Assembly (NCBI RefSeq): GCF_038433135.1 | Contig: NZ_JBCDMV010000002.1 | Span: 379,428-443,427, forward strand | Direction of reading: 5' to 3' | Length of the DNA stretch: 64,000 bases | Source: Luteococcus sp038433135 | GTDB lineage: Bacteria > Actinomycetota > Actinomycetes > Propionibacteriales > Propionibacteriaceae | In this document: positions 8,511 through 17,160 of the stretch, piece by piece | How positions within the stretch are numbered: the stretch's first letter is position 1 | How the letters are laid out: every line of letters begins with the position of its first letter | Program-made: the position numbers and the translations under genes | The notes under the pieces: model-generated | What the model was told of the DNA's origin: nothing | What the model saw: only the letters and a program-made list of their open reading frames with translations | Databases searched by the model: none

Positions 8511-9500
8511 ATGGCAGACCCGACGCCGCACCCGGTGCGCCGCCCCGTCCGTCCCGCCTGCCCATGGGCCGCGCGTCCATGGGCCCTCGGTGCGCTGGCC
8601 GGCCTGGCCGGGGTGTTCGGTGCCGTTCCGGCCCTGGCCGCCGACGGTTTCACCGCGGCGGATTCGGTGGCCAGCGTGGTGGGGATGGCCGCCGATCCGG
8701 ACCATGGCTACTACTGGGTTCCGGACCGCACCGCGGGACGGGTGCAGGCGCTCGGCCGGGATGGCGCCGTGCAGGGCAGCGTCACCTACGGTGCGACCCC
8801 CGTCAATGTGCAGGCGATCACCTACCGCAACGAACGCCTCTGGGTCGGCGACGTCGGTGACCCGTCGGGCAGTCGCAAGAGCATCAGCGTCTACCGTTTC
8901 GGTGACCTCGGGCTGGGCGGCAATGCCCCCTACCGGCACTACTCCCTGACCTATCCCGACGGAGCCAAGGATTCGGCCGCCATGACCGTCAGCCGCAACA
9001 ACCGGATCTATGTCGCCACCTTGGGCGCCAAGCCGGGGATCTACCGCTCCGTTGCCGAGCCCAGCCCCGGTGGCGTCGCCAACCAGCTGACGCGGGTGGG
9101 TGACGCGCCCGCCGACGTCACCGACATGACCTTCAGCCCCGATGGTGGCCTGGTGTTGCGCACCGCCGACGCGATCTACGCCTATGAGGTGGACAGGTTC
9201 GGCCAGACCGGTGCCGCCCCGCTGCCGCAGGCCGCCCGCGGCGAGGCGATCACGCCGTCGCTGAGCGGCGCCTCGCTGCTGGTCTCCGGGCAGGAGACGC
9301 CGGTGGTGATGAGCACCGTGGCGGTGCCCACCACCGTGCAGCCGATCACCCCGAGCCCCAGCCCGACTGCCAGCGCGTCGGCCTCCCCGGCCAACAGCAC
9401 CCCCAGCGCCATCGCGCAGAATCGCGGCACCCTGTGGGCGCTGGCGCTGGCGGGCGTGATCGCCACCGCCGCCGGGGCCGTCGTCGCACTCAAGCGTTGA
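8511..9500 (+). CDS. secreted, C-terminally membrane-anchored beta-propeller-like protein
   Basis: 329 residues from ATG 8511 (GAAGG 7 bases upstream). A twin-proline/arginine N-region and a hydrophobic stretch ending AVPALAADG form a signal peptide. The body contains repeated strand units such as MAADPDHGYYWVPD, VQAITYRNERLWVGD and DMTFSPDGGLVLRT, typical of NHL/SMP-type propellers. A Ser/Thr/Pro-rich linker follows, then a final TM helix and a short KR tail. Probably an extracytoplasmic sensor or structural protein; no catalytic motif seen. Confidence 0.7.
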   Translation: MADPTPHPVRRPVRPACPWAARPWALGALAGLAGVFGAVPALAADGFTAADSVASVVGMAADPDHGYYWVPDRTAGRVQALGRDGAVQGSVTYGATPVNVQAITYRNERLWVGDVGDPSGSRKSISVYRFGDLGLGGNAPYRHYSLTYPDGAKDSAAMTVSRNNRIYVATLGAKPGIYRSVAEPSPGGVANQLTRVGDAPADVTDMTFSPDGGLVLRTADAIYAYEVDRFGQTGAAPLPQAARGEAITPSLSGASLLVSGQETPVVMSTVAVPTTVQPITPSPSPTASASASPANSTPSAIAQNRGTLWALALAGVIATAAGAVVALKR

Positions 9501-9532
9501 ACACACAACCGACTAATGAACTGGAGTAGAAG

Positions 9533-10687
9533 ATGAGCAAGGTCGCCTGCCGACGGGTGGTCACCGGGATCGACGACGCCGAGCGCGCCCTGACGGTGGA
9601 GATCGCCGACGGTCGGATCACCGCGGTGCGCGACGGGATCGAGCCCGACGCCCAGCTGCTGGACGGCTGCCTGGTGCCCGGCTACGTGGACACCCACAGC
9701 CACGGTGCCGCCGGCGCCGACTTCACCGATCCGGATCCGGCCAAGGTTGCCCGGGCGATCGAGCACCACCGGCGGCATGGCAGCACCACCCTGTTCGCCT
9801 CCACCGTGACCGCCCCGATGGACACCGTCGTGGAACAGATCATCCGGCTGCGCGCCGTGGTGGACGCCGACGAGCTGCAGGGAATCCACATCGAGGGCCC
9901 CTTCCTGGCAGAGGAACGCAAGGGCGCGCACCCCACCGAACTGCTGATGGACCCCACCCCGGAGGCGATCGAGCAGATCATCGCGGCTTCCGGGGGCGCT
10001 GGGGCATCGGGGGGTGCGGTGAAGATGATCACCCTCGCCCCGGAACGCGGCAACGGTTTCGGCGCGGTGCGGCGGCTGTGTGAGGCCGGGATCATCCCAG
10101 CCTTTGGCCATTCCGACGCCGATGCCGAGACCACCCGTCGGGCCATCGCGGAGGGGATGAATGTCGCCACCCACCTGTTCAATGCGATGCGCCCGATCCA
10201 CCATCGCGAACCCGGCCCCGTGCCGGTGCTGCTGAACGATGCCAGCGTCCACGTGGAGTTGATCTGCGACGGGGTGCACCTCAATCCGGACATCGTTCGG
10301 CTGGCCATTGAATCCGCCGGCCAGGATCGGGTGCTGCTGGTCACCGACGCGATGAGCGCCACCGGCTGTGCCGACGGTCGCTACCAGCTGGGAGCGTTGC
10401 CCGTCGAGGTGAGCCAGGGCACCGCCCGGATCGTCAACCCCGACGGCAGCGCCGGCGCGATCGCCGGCTCCACCCTCACGATGGATCGCGCCTTCGCCTT
10501 CGTGGTGCGCTGCGGATACGGCATGGTCACCGCGTCGCGGCTGGCCAGCAGCAACCCGGCCCGCGTCCATGGACTGGCGGAAGTGGGTACGGTGGAGCCC
10601 GGCAAGTGGGCCGACCTCTGCCTGGTGGACGAGGCCGGCGAGCTGCGGTCCGTCATGCGGCGGGGGCAGTGGCTCGAACAGCCCTGA
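9533..10687 (+). CDS. nagA: N-acetylglucosamine-6-phosphate deacetylase
   Basis: 384 residues. Amidohydrolase-fold enzyme removing acetate from GlcNAc-6-phosphate. Motifs in order: VDTHSHGAAGADFTDP (His-x-His metal site), IHIEGPFL (metal Glu), GHSDADAETT, THLFNAMRPIHHREPG and VTDAMSATG with the catalytic Asp. GGAG precedes ATG 9533. Product goes to NagB, whose gene end opens the window 9.3 kb upstream. Follows the anchored propeller gene by 32 bp, so they may share an mRNA. Confidence 0.95.
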   Translation: MSKVACRRVVTGIDDAERALTVEIADGRITAVRDGIEPDAQLLDGCLVPGYVDTHSHGAAGADFTDPDPAKVARAIEHHRRHGSTTLFASTVTAPMDTVVEQIIRLRAVVDADELQGIHIEGPFLAEERKGAHPTELLMDPTPEAIEQIIAASGGAGASGGAVKMITLAPERGNGFGAVRRLCEAGIIPAFGHSDADAETTRRAIAEGMNVATHLFNAMRPIHHREPGPVPVLLNDASVHVELICDGVHLNPDIVRLAIESAGQDRVLLVTDAMSATGCADGRYQLGALPVEVSQGTARIVNPDGSAGAIAGSTLTMDRAFAFVVRCGYGMVTASRLASSNPARVHGLAEVGTVEPGKWADLCLVDEAGELRSVMRRGQWLEQP

Positions 10688-10744
10688 CCTGAGATATTCG
10701 TGATCAGGACTCGCCGGTGATCTGGACTGCAGAGGGAGCACGCC

Positions 10745-11431
10745 GTGAATGAGCTGATCGACACGACCGAGATGTACCTGCGCACCATCTACGAGCTGAT
10801 GGAAGAGGGCATCACGCCGCTGCGCGCCCGGATTGCCGAACGGCTGCACCAGAGCGGCCCCACCGTCTCCCAGACCGTGGCCCGGATGGAGCGCGACGGC
10901 CTGTTGACCGTGCACGGTGACCGGCGGATCGAGCTGTCCGAGCGCGGGCAGGAGCTTGCGGTGGCGGTCATGCGCAAGCATCGCCTGGCCGAACGGCTGC
11001 TGGTGGATGTGATCGGGCTGGACTGGAGTCGGGTGCACGAGGAGGCCTGCCGCTGGGAGCACGTGATCTCCGATGAGGTGGAGCTGCGCCTGGTGAAGAT
11101 CCTCTCCAATCCGCAGGAATCCCCCTACGGGAACCCCATCCCCGGGCTGGAGGCCTTGGGTGGCGAGGCCACGGACGCGGCCTTCCGGGACGGCGTCGAG
11201 GCGCTGACCGACGTCCTCGGCGATGACTGGGTCACCGTGGTGCTGCGTCGGATGAGCGAGAACAGCCAGGCCGACACCGAGGCCCTGGAGGTGCTGGCCG
11301 GTGCCGGCATCACCCCCGGTGTGGAGCTGCGGGCATCGCGTCAGGCGGATGTGGTGGCGCTGCAGCGCGGCCAGAACACCTGTTGGATCCCCGGGATCGT
11401 GGCCGAGGGCCTGTTCGTGAGCAGGGCATGA
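10745..11431 (+). CDS. DtxR/IdeR-family metal-dependent repressor
   Basis: 228 residues from GTG 10745 with GAGGGA upstream. N-terminal winged helix (MYLRTIYELMEEG to HQSGPTVSQTVARMERDGL), then the metal-binding dimerisation domain (RKHRLAERLLVDVIGLDW, EACRWEHVISDEVE with the Cys/Glu/His ligands, NPQESPYGNPIPG) and a C-terminal SH3-like FeoA domain. This arrangement matches the iron-sensing IdeR/DtxR group better than MntR. Represses iron-uptake genes when Fe2+ is bound. No candidate box is evident nearby. Confidence 0.9.
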   Translation: MNELIDTTEMYLRTIYELMEEGITPLRARIAERLHQSGPTVSQTVARMERDGLLTVHGDRRIELSERGQELAVAVMRKHRLAERLLVDVIGLDWSRVHEEACRWEHVISDEVELRLVKILSNPQESPYGNPIPGLEALGGEATDAAFRDGVEALTDVLGDDWVTVVLRRMSENSQADTEALEVLAGAGITPGVELRASRQADVVALQRGQNTCWIPGIVAEGLFVSRA

Positions 11432-11444
11432 CGACGGACCACCG

Positions 11445-12485
11445 ATGATCTCCTCGGCAGCGTTGATCGCGCTGTGCGAGCAGCACTGGTACGACGCGGC
11501 ACTGTCCATGCTGGCCGGGAGGCTGCGCGCCGACGACACCGATCCGGCGATCGTCGAGGCGCACCGGCTGGCCAGCGTGGCGCAACGCGTGCTGTCGCTG
11601 GATGCGGAGGATTTTGCGGAGCTTGCCACGACGGTGCCGGACCGGCCGTGGGCCGAGCGGCTCGCGGCTTCCGGCTTCCCGCACGGCCCGCGGGATGCCC
11701 AGCGCGGCGCCCTCGGCTCACTGGTGCCGTTGTACGAGCTGATGCTGGAGGTGCTCAACCTGCGCTCCGAACGCGGCGAGCCGCAGAGCCTGGTGGTCAC
11801 CGCGCACCTGATCGCGGAGTACCTGTGCCAGTTGGGCTGGCAGACCAGGTTGGGGCACGGCGGCGATCCGCTGCGGATGGCCGACCAGGTGGGTGAGCGC
11901 TGGGGCACCGACGACCCGAGCTGTCCGCACAATTCGGCGATGCGGGCCACCGCCAAGCGTGCGGTCAACGCCGCGCAGGGTGACCAGGTGGGCTTCACCA
12001 GTTACCTGGACAAGTTCCACTCCCGGTTGGGCGACACCCTGGCGGTGTGCGCGATGAACCACCTGACCATCGAGGCGGGGGAGCGGCCCGACGTCGGGCC
12101 CACCTGCCCCAATCCCTGTGGCTGGGCGCTGCAGGGCAGCCGCGACGAGCGACGTGACCTGGACGGCCGACTGCGCCTGGCGCTGATCTACCTGGACAGT
12201 CCGTTGGTGGCCCTGCGGCACCACGCCCCCGTGGGGCACTTCTTCGGCGTACCGTCGGTGACCGAGATATCCGAGGGCTGGCTGCGCACCTGGGAGAAGC
12301 TGACCGCCCCATGGGCCGACGGCTCCAACCCGCTGATCGGGGCGGTGCCGACCGATCCCGACGAGGCGCTGCCCGGCCTGTCCGCGCTGATCACCACCGT
12401 CGCCGGCCAGCGGATTGGGCAGGGCACCCTGCTGCGGGAGATCGGCGACGACATCATCGCCGCCCTCCGCGAGGCCCGCAGCTGA
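11445..12485 (+). CDS. hypothetical protein
   Basis: 346 residues, ATG 11445, 13 bp after the DtxR-type gene, so probably co-transcribed. Soluble and largely helical. The N-terminal part reads like a tetratricopeptide-type pair (SAALIALCEQHWYDAALSM, DPAIVEAHRLASVAQRVL). A small Cys group (DDPSCPH, GPTCPNPCGW) and HHAPVGHFFGVPSV lie in the second half. I do not recognise the family. Position next to an iron regulator is suggestive only. No clear SD. Confidence 0.6.
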   Translation: MISSAALIALCEQHWYDAALSMLAGRLRADDTDPAIVEAHRLASVAQRVLSLDAEDFAELATTVPDRPWAERLAASGFPHGPRDAQRGALGSLVPLYELMLEVLNLRSERGEPQSLVVTAHLIAEYLCQLGWQTRLGHGGDPLRMADQVGERWGTDDPSCPHNSAMRATAKRAVNAAQGDQVGFTSYLDKFHSRLGDTLAVCAMNHLTIEAGERPDVGPTCPNPCGWALQGSRDERRDLDGRLRLALIYLDSPLVALRHHAPVGHFFGVPSVTEISEGWLRTWEKLTAPWADGSNPLIGAVPTDPDEALPGLSALITTVAGQRIGQGTLLREIGDDIIAALREARS

Positions 12486-12500
12486 GGCCGGCGAAGCGTC

Positions 12501-12567
12501 CCTCGACAGGCTCGGGGACCGTGGTGGGGTGGGCTCGGAGGTGACCACGATGGCCGAGCCTGTCGAG
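12501..12567. repeat. palindromic repeat element, copy 2
   Basis: Arms CCTCGACAGGCTCGGGGACC and GGCCGAGCCTGTCGAG with inner GTGGT/ACCAC. Same family as 7554-7622 and 41833-41901. Intergenic, downstream of the hypothetical gene. Confidence 0.7.
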
Positions 12568-12608
12568 TCCCCTCCCGTCTCAACCCGCAGCTGACTAGTG
12601 TGGTGCCC

Positions 12609-13361
12609 ATGGACGACTGGAACTCCTACCTGGCGGATTTCCATGCGGAACGGCCTGGGATCGCCGACGCGATCCTGACCCGCTGCATTTCCGGGCATCA
12701 CAACCCCTATCGCTGGCTGGCGCGGGCGGTCAGTGCCTCGGCCAGCACGGTGCTGGACATCAGGTGCGGTGCGGGGGCGATCGGCCGGGAGCTGGAGGCA
12801 GACGGGCGTACCGTGCTGGGGATCGACCGTTCCTTGGCCGAGTTGCGCAGCGCCACCGGCCCGGGGCCCTTTGTCCAAGGGGATGTCCGGGCGCTCCCCT
12901 GTGCCGACGGCTGCTTCGACGCGGTGGTCAGTACCTTGGGCTGGGCGATGGTCCATCCGACGGGCGACTTCCTGGACGAGGTCGCCCGGGTACTGCGCCC
13001 CGGCGGTGTCTTCGTCGGGCTGGTGCCGACCCTGCGCCCGTTGAACGTGGCGGACATGAAGGTGGTGGGGCAGCTCGCCAGGATGCTGCAGGCCACGCCG
13101 CAGTTCCCCAGCAGCGTGGAACTCAAGGTGGGCAAGGTGCTGGAGCATCACGGGCTGCGCAAGGCCGAGGATGCGCGCGAGCGTTATCACTACGACGTCG
13201 CCAACCGGGCCGATGCCGAGTTGCTGGTCAGCGGCTTCCATCTGCCCGACGTCGATCCCGCCCGGATCCAGCAGACCGTCGACTGGATGGTGAAGCGGGC
13301 CGACAAGCACGGCGTGCTGCAGGTGCCGGTACCGCTGCGCCGGATCGTCGCCTTGAAGTGA
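12609..13361 (+). CDS. class I SAM-dependent methyltransferase
   Basis: 250 residues from ATG 12609, chosen because TAGTGT (12596-12601) ends 7 bases upstream; an in-frame GTG 9 bases earlier is less likely. Methyltransferase_11-type Rossmann fold: motif I is degenerate (VLDIRCGAGAIGREL, with Arg in place of the usual Gly), then LGIDRSLAELR, DVRALPCADGCFDAVVS and RVLRPGGVFVGLVP. Substrate unknown; similar genes act on quinones, lipids or small metabolites. Confidence 0.8.
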   Translation: MDDWNSYLADFHAERPGIADAILTRCISGHHNPYRWLARAVSASASTVLDIRCGAGAIGRELEADGRTVLGIDRSLAELRSATGPGPFVQGDVRALPCADGCFDAVVSTLGWAMVHPTGDFLDEVARVLRPGGVFVGLVPTLRPLNVADMKVVGQLARMLQATPQFPSSVELKVGKVLEHHGLRKAEDARERYHYDVANRADAELLVSGFHLPDVDPARIQQTVDWMVKRADKHGVLQVPVPLRRIVALK

Positions 13362-13470
13362 GTCGCGGACCTGAGCGTTGCTTCCGCCCGGAATATCCGG
13401 TGATGGGGCATCGTTGAGAGTGCGATGGGCGCGGTACCCGCGCCCCGACCCGTACCGAAAGGGACAACTG

Positions 13471-13830
13471 ATGGCTCCCGTGGCCCTGAACACCGACACC
13501 TTCGCCAGCACCATCAAGGACGACGAGATCGTCCTGGTGGACTTCTGGGCCTCCTGGTGTGGCCCGTGCATGCGCTTCGCCCCGATCTACGACGAGGCCT
13601 CGGGCCGGCATGAGGACGTGACCTTCGCCAAGGTGGACACCGAGGCCGAGCGCGATCTGGCCGCCGGGCTGGAGATCACCTCCATCCCCACCATCATGGC
13701 CTTCCGCCAGGGAATGCTGGTCTTCCGCCAGTCCGGCCTGTTGAACGGCTCGCAGCTGGACAAGCTGGTCGAGCAGATCAAGGGTCTGGACATGGAGACC
13801 CTGAAGCAGCAGGCTGCCCAGCAGGGCTGA
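13471..13830 (+). CDS. thioredoxin
   Basis: 119 residues, ATG 13471 with AAAGGGA upstream. Single thioredoxin fold: EIVLVDFWASWCGPCMRFAP with the WCGPC redox site, VDTEAERDLA, the cis-proline loop ITSIPTIMAFRQG, and a C-terminal helix. A cytoplasmic dithiol reductant. The tail LKQQAAQQG is longer than in E. coli TrxA. Followed about 95 bp later by tRNA-Arg. Confidence 0.93.
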   Translation: MAPVALNTDTFASTIKDDEIVLVDFWASWCGPCMRFAPIYDEASGRHEDVTFAKVDTEAERDLAAGLEITSIPTIMAFRQGMLVFRQSGLLNGSQLDKLVEQIKGLDMETLKQQAAQQG

Positions 13831-13925
13831 TCCCAGGAGTGCCCGCGACGCGGGTGGTGGGGTGGACGGATTCGCTCGCCCCACCCGCGTCGACATATCC
13901 TGTCCCGAGCGCCAACTGGCGCCGT

Positions 13926-13998
13926 GGCCCTGTAGCTCAGGGGATAGAGCAACGGTTTCCTAAACCGTGTGTCGGAGGTTCGAATCCTCCCAGGGTCG
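13926..13998 (+). tRNA. tRNA-Arg (anticodon CCT)
   Basis: Full cloverleaf: acceptor GGCCCTG with CAGGGTC, D-arm GCTC, anticodon stem ACGGT/ACCGT with loop TTCCTAA, T-arm GGAGG TTCGAAT CCTCC. Anticodon CCT reads AGG. CCA is encoded immediately after (13999-14001). Confidence 0.95.
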
Positions 13999-14107
13999 CC
14001 ACCTGCCACAGCCTCGACCGTGGGCCTGAGGACGCGCTGAAGTCGCCCTCGCCAACCAACGGGCGAGCTTGGGTCTGACCCTCCCCTTCCTAGGGTTGTC
14101 CAAGAAG

Positions 14108-14173
14108 GCGACGCCGCGCGTCGCATGTCTCCTGGGGGTGGGTAGACGGCTTCGGCCCTGCGCGCGGCGTCGC
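14108..14173 (+). other. long-loop inverted repeat, possible terminator or structured RNA
   Basis: GCGACGCCGCGCG (14108-14120) is perfectly complementary to 14161-14173, separated by 40 bases, with a pyrimidine-rich flank (TTTCCTT). It lies between tRNA-Arg and the UDP-glucose pyrophosphorylase gene. Confidence 0.45.
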
Positions 14174-14256
14174 TTTCCTTGTGCCCGAGGCGCCTCCGGG
14201 CGCACGCACAGCGGGGCCCGGCGCGGCCGGGACCACGACACTCTAGGATCGAACCC

Positions 14257-15645
14257 ATGAGTGCCAACGGTCTAGAACTCGCCCAGGACAAGATGCGCAC
14301 CGCGGGGGTCAGCGACGCTGCCGTCGAGGTGTTCAGCCACTACTACCACCAGCTGGAATCCGGCGCGACGGGGCTGATCCGGGAGGACAGCATCGAGCCG
14401 ATGAGCGCGCCGCCGATGCTCGACGACGTCGAGATCACCGAGGAACAGGCGCGCGAGGCCATGCGCAATACGGTGATCATCAAGCTCAATGGCGGGCTGG
14501 GCACCTCGATGGGCCTGGACAAGGCCAAGAACCTGCTTGAGGTGCGCGACGGCAAGACCTTCCTGGACATCATCGTCCAGCAGGTGCTGGCCGCCCGTGA
14601 GCGCTATGACGCCAGGGTTCCGCTGTTGCTGATGAACTCCTTCCGCACCCAGGACGACACTCTGGCGGCGCTGGCCAAGTACCCGGAGCTGTCCATCGAG
14701 GGGCTGCCGCTGGACTTCCTGCAGAACCAGGAACCCAAGCTGCGTGCAGACGACCTGACGCCGGTTGAATGGCCGGCGGATCCGACGCTGGAATGGTGCC
14801 CGCCCGGCCACGGCGACCTGTACCCGGCGCTGCTCGGCTCCGGCGTGCTGGATGCCTTGCTGGAGCAGGGATTCCGCTACGCGTCGGTGAGCAATGGTGA
14901 CAACCTGGGGGCCGCGCCGGATGCCCGCGTCGCCGGTTGGTTCGCCCAGTCGGGCGCCCCCTATGCCGCCGAGGTGTGCGTGCGCACCATCAACGACCGC
15001 AAGGGAGGCCACCTGGCCGTCCGCAAGGCCGACGGCCAGCTGGTGCTGCGCGACACCGCCCAATGCGCGCCGGAGGAGATGGACTACTTCACCGACGAGC
15101 ACCGTCACCCCTTCTTCCACACCAACAACCTGTGGATGGACCTGCAGGTGGTGCGCGACACGTTGGTGGAGCGCAAGGGGGTGCTGGGGCTGCCGATGAT
15201 CCGCAACGAGAAGACCGTCGACCCGGCGGATTCGTCGTCGCCGAAGGTGATCCAGGTGGAGAGCGCGATGGGCGCGGCGATCGAGGTCTTCGCCGGCGCG
15301 CAGGCGATCTGCGTCGGGCGGGACCGCTTCCTGCCGGTGAAGACCACCAACGAGCTGCTGCTGTTGCGCTCCGACCTGTACGAGCTGGACGAGGCCGGTC
15401 ATCTGGTGGCGCAGGCCAAGACCCCGGCGATCAAGCTGGACAAGCCCTACAAGCTGGTGCAGGACTTCACCCGGCTGATCCCGCAGGCGCCCTCGTTGAA
15501 GCGGGCCAGCTCGCTGAGCGTCAACGGCGAGGTCACCTTTGGCCGGGATGTGACGGTGATCGGCGATGCGACGGTGACCGCCGCGGCCCCCGCGAGGCTC
15601 CCCGACGATACCGTGCTGCAGGGTGACGTCGAGCTCGGCGAGTGA
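14257..15645 (+). CDS. UTP-glucose-1-phosphate uridylyltransferase (eukaryotic-type UDPGP family)
   Basis: 462 residues from ATG 14257, with TAGGAT (14244-14249) 7 bases upstream, so leaderless. The nucleotide-binding loop is VIIKLNGGLGTSMGLDKAK, the eukaryotic UGP signature, not the short bacterial GalU form. Later landmarks are LLLMNSFRTQDDT, PPGHGDLYPAL, SNGDNLGA and FHTNNLWMDL, ending in a short left-handed helix-like tail. Makes UDP-glucose from UTP and glucose-1-phosphate for glycans and cell wall. The next gene's start overlaps its stop. Confidence 0.92.
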   Translation: MSANGLELAQDKMRTAGVSDAAVEVFSHYYHQLESGATGLIREDSIEPMSAPPMLDDVEITEEQAREAMRNTVIIKLNGGLGTSMGLDKAKNLLEVRDGKTFLDIIVQQVLAARERYDARVPLLLMNSFRTQDDTLAALAKYPELSIEGLPLDFLQNQEPKLRADDLTPVEWPADPTLEWCPPGHGDLYPALLGSGVLDALLEQGFRYASVSNGDNLGAAPDARVAGWFAQSGAPYAAEVCVRTINDRKGGHLAVRKADGQLVLRDTAQCAPEEMDYFTDEHRHPFFHTNNLWMDLQVVRDTLVERKGVLGLPMIRNEKTVDPADSSSPKVIQVESAMGAAIEVFAGAQAICVGRDRFLPVKTTNELLLLRSDLYELDEAGHLVAQAKTPAIKLDKPYKLVQDFTRLIPQAPSLKRASSLSVNGEVTFGRDVTVIGDATVTAAAPARLPDDTVLQGDVELGE

Positions 15646-16016
15646 CCCCCGAAGGCTCCAAGCTGCTGACGGCCGTGGCGCTCGCCCTCACCGGCGAGCG
15701 CCCGGCCATTCCGCTCTGCGCGGACAGCACCGACGAACTGGTGGCAGCCCTGGCTGAGCTCGGATGGGACGCGGCGCGGGTGCAGGAACTGCGACGTCGG
15801 TGCCAGGGCGACGAGGAACCGTGGCCCTTTCCGGTGCCGCGGGATGTGCTGGTGGCGGTTGGATTCGCCCGCTACGCTGCGGTCCTTTCCCAAGTGCGCG
15901 GCAGATTGGGGGTCGATGGGTTGGTGGGAACCATCCGTCGTGGGCCGACGGTGATCGGTCCGGCAGAGCAACGGCTGCTCGCCGAGCGCCCACCGCACCA
16001 CGGCCCGGTGGGATGA
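15642..16016 (+). CDS. hypothetical protein translationally coupled to the UDPGP gene
   Basis: 124 residues. GTG 15642 overlaps the preceding TGA by GTGA. Soluble and alpha-helical, with GSKLLTAVALALTGERPAIP, LGWDAARVQELRRRCQ and FPVPRDVLVAVGFARYAAV. No recognised family. Coupling suggests a partner or regulator of the pyrophosphorylase, which is inference. Confidence 0.55.
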   Translation: MTPEGSKLLTAVALALTGERPAIPLCADSTDELVAALAELGWDAARVQELRRRCQGDEEPWPFPVPRDVLVAVGFARYAAVLSQVRGRLGVDGLVGTIRRGPTVIGPAEQRLLAERPPHHGPVG

Positions 16017-16119
16017 GCTCGTCGAACGGCGTCCTTCGTCAGATTGAAGGAGATAAATATCACTCGATGAGTAATTTAACTTGCGTTCGAGAGGTTGATT
16101 GGGTGAAGTTGCCTCTGCG

Positions 16120-16146
16120 TTGACCACTGCCCGGGGGAGTGGTCAA
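16120..16146. promoter_or_regulatory. perfect inverted repeat, candidate operator
   Basis: TTGACCACT (16120-16128) and AGTGGTCAA (16138-16146) with a 9-base spacer, about 86 bp upstream of the first of two paralogous HTH genes. TTGACC within it could also act as a -35. Confidence 0.45.
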
Positions 16147-16160
16147 TGATCGCAGATCGG

Positions 16161-16190
16161 TCCCCGGTCCCCGGTCTCCGGGGCCGGGGA
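16161..16190 (+). terminator. GC-rich hairpin
   Basis: TCCCCGG (16161-16167) pairs with 16184-16190 and CCCCGG (16169-16174) with 16178-16183, giving 13 pairs and one bulge around a TCT loop. No T run; may end the upstream transcript or be part of the leader of the HTH gene. Confidence 0.4.
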
Positions 16191-16231
16191 TCAGGTCTCT
16201 TCACCACCCATTCGGATGATTGGAGAGCGGG

Positions 16232-17140
16232 ATGGTCAGCGCTGACGTCTCTGACGTGCCCGAGGGCGAAAGTTCCTTCGCGAGCATGCTGTGTGATGCG
16301 ATCGCGCACCAGTCATTGAGTCTGGACGAGATCCGTGATCGGCTGCATGCGGCCGGGACTCCCGTCTCCCGGGCGACGCTGAGCTATTGGCAGAATGGCC
16401 GCTCGCTTCCCAGCCGGGAGGGGTCGCTGAAGGCGGTGGCCGAGTTGGAGAAGATCCTCAACCTGGCGGTCGGCCAGCTCTCCGGAGCCCTGCCGGCCGG
16501 TGCGCTGACCTGGTGGGACGGGGTCAGGCAGGCCGCCGTGCCGGATCAGGCCGAGGCGCTGATGGAGACAATGGGCATGTCCCTGCAGGGCCGTCACAGC
16601 GTCGAGTACCTGCGCGACGGCATCCAGGTGCCGGCCGACCGACTCTGGCAGTTCGAGACGACCGAACAGGTCTTGCGGGCGGAGGTGGATGGCCTGGACC
16701 GGGTGCCGGTCGTCTTCCGGATGAACTTCCTGGAGGAACCGCCACCCCTGATCGAACCCATCGCCGGATGTGAGCTGGGCAGGGTGGTGCAACTGGATGA
16801 TGAGGGGTTGCTGGCGGGCGAGCTGCTGCTGCCCCGTCCCCTCCAGGTCGGGGAGCTGCACATGCTGGAGTATCGGTTGGTCTGGGAGATGCAGCCCGGG
16901 GAGTCCGAGGGCGGTTTCACCCGAGTCCTGCCGAGGACCATGAGTTTTCTGGTGATCGACGTCCAGATCGACGGAGAACCGCCAGTCAGCGCCAGCTACT
17001 TCACCGCCCCGCATGCCGTCAGCGGGCAGTGTGGCTCTGCCGCCGCAGACCTGCGCCAGCAGCTCCCGCCGCAGAATCACCTGCAGGTGACGCTCAACCG
17101 GCCAACACCCGGATCGCACGGAATTGCCTGGGGGTTCTGA
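16232..17140 (+). CDS. HTH regulator-like protein, paralogue 1
   Basis: 302 residues from ATG 16232 with GGAGAG 4 bases upstream. Residues about 15-80 look like an XRE-type helix-turn-helix: SLDEIRDRLHAAGTPVSRAT, LSYWQNGRSLPSREGSL and VAELEKILNLAVGQLSGALP. The rest is a beta-rich effector region with RDGIQVPADRLWQF and LHMLEYRLVWEMQPG, of no family known to me. The next gene has the same layout. Probably a transcription regulator; targets unknown. Confidence 0.6.
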   Translation: MVSADVSDVPEGESSFASMLCDAIAHQSLSLDEIRDRLHAAGTPVSRATLSYWQNGRSLPSREGSLKAVAELEKILNLAVGQLSGALPAGALTWWDGVRQAAVPDQAEALMETMGMSLQGRHSVEYLRDGIQVPADRLWQFETTEQVLRAEVDGLDRVPVVFRMNFLEEPPPLIEPIAGCELGRVVQLDDEGLLAGELLLPRPLQVGELHMLEYRLVWEMQPGESEGGFTRVLPRTMSFLVIDVQIDGEPPVSASYFTAPHAVSGQCGSAAADLRQQLPPQNHLQVTLNRPTPGSHGIAWGF

Positions 17141-17160
17141 TCACGTCCAGGGAGCAGAGG

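Noticed and set aside
9182..11998. 938-codon minus-strand frame across nagA and dtxR-like genes
   Set aside because: Spans several real plus-strand genes with clear motifs and has no protein-like features.
16067..16123. 18-codon ORF MSNLTCVREVDWVKLPLR in the AT-richer gap before the HTH pair
   Set aside because: The SD-like AAGGAG is 16 bases away, too far, and nothing else supports translation.
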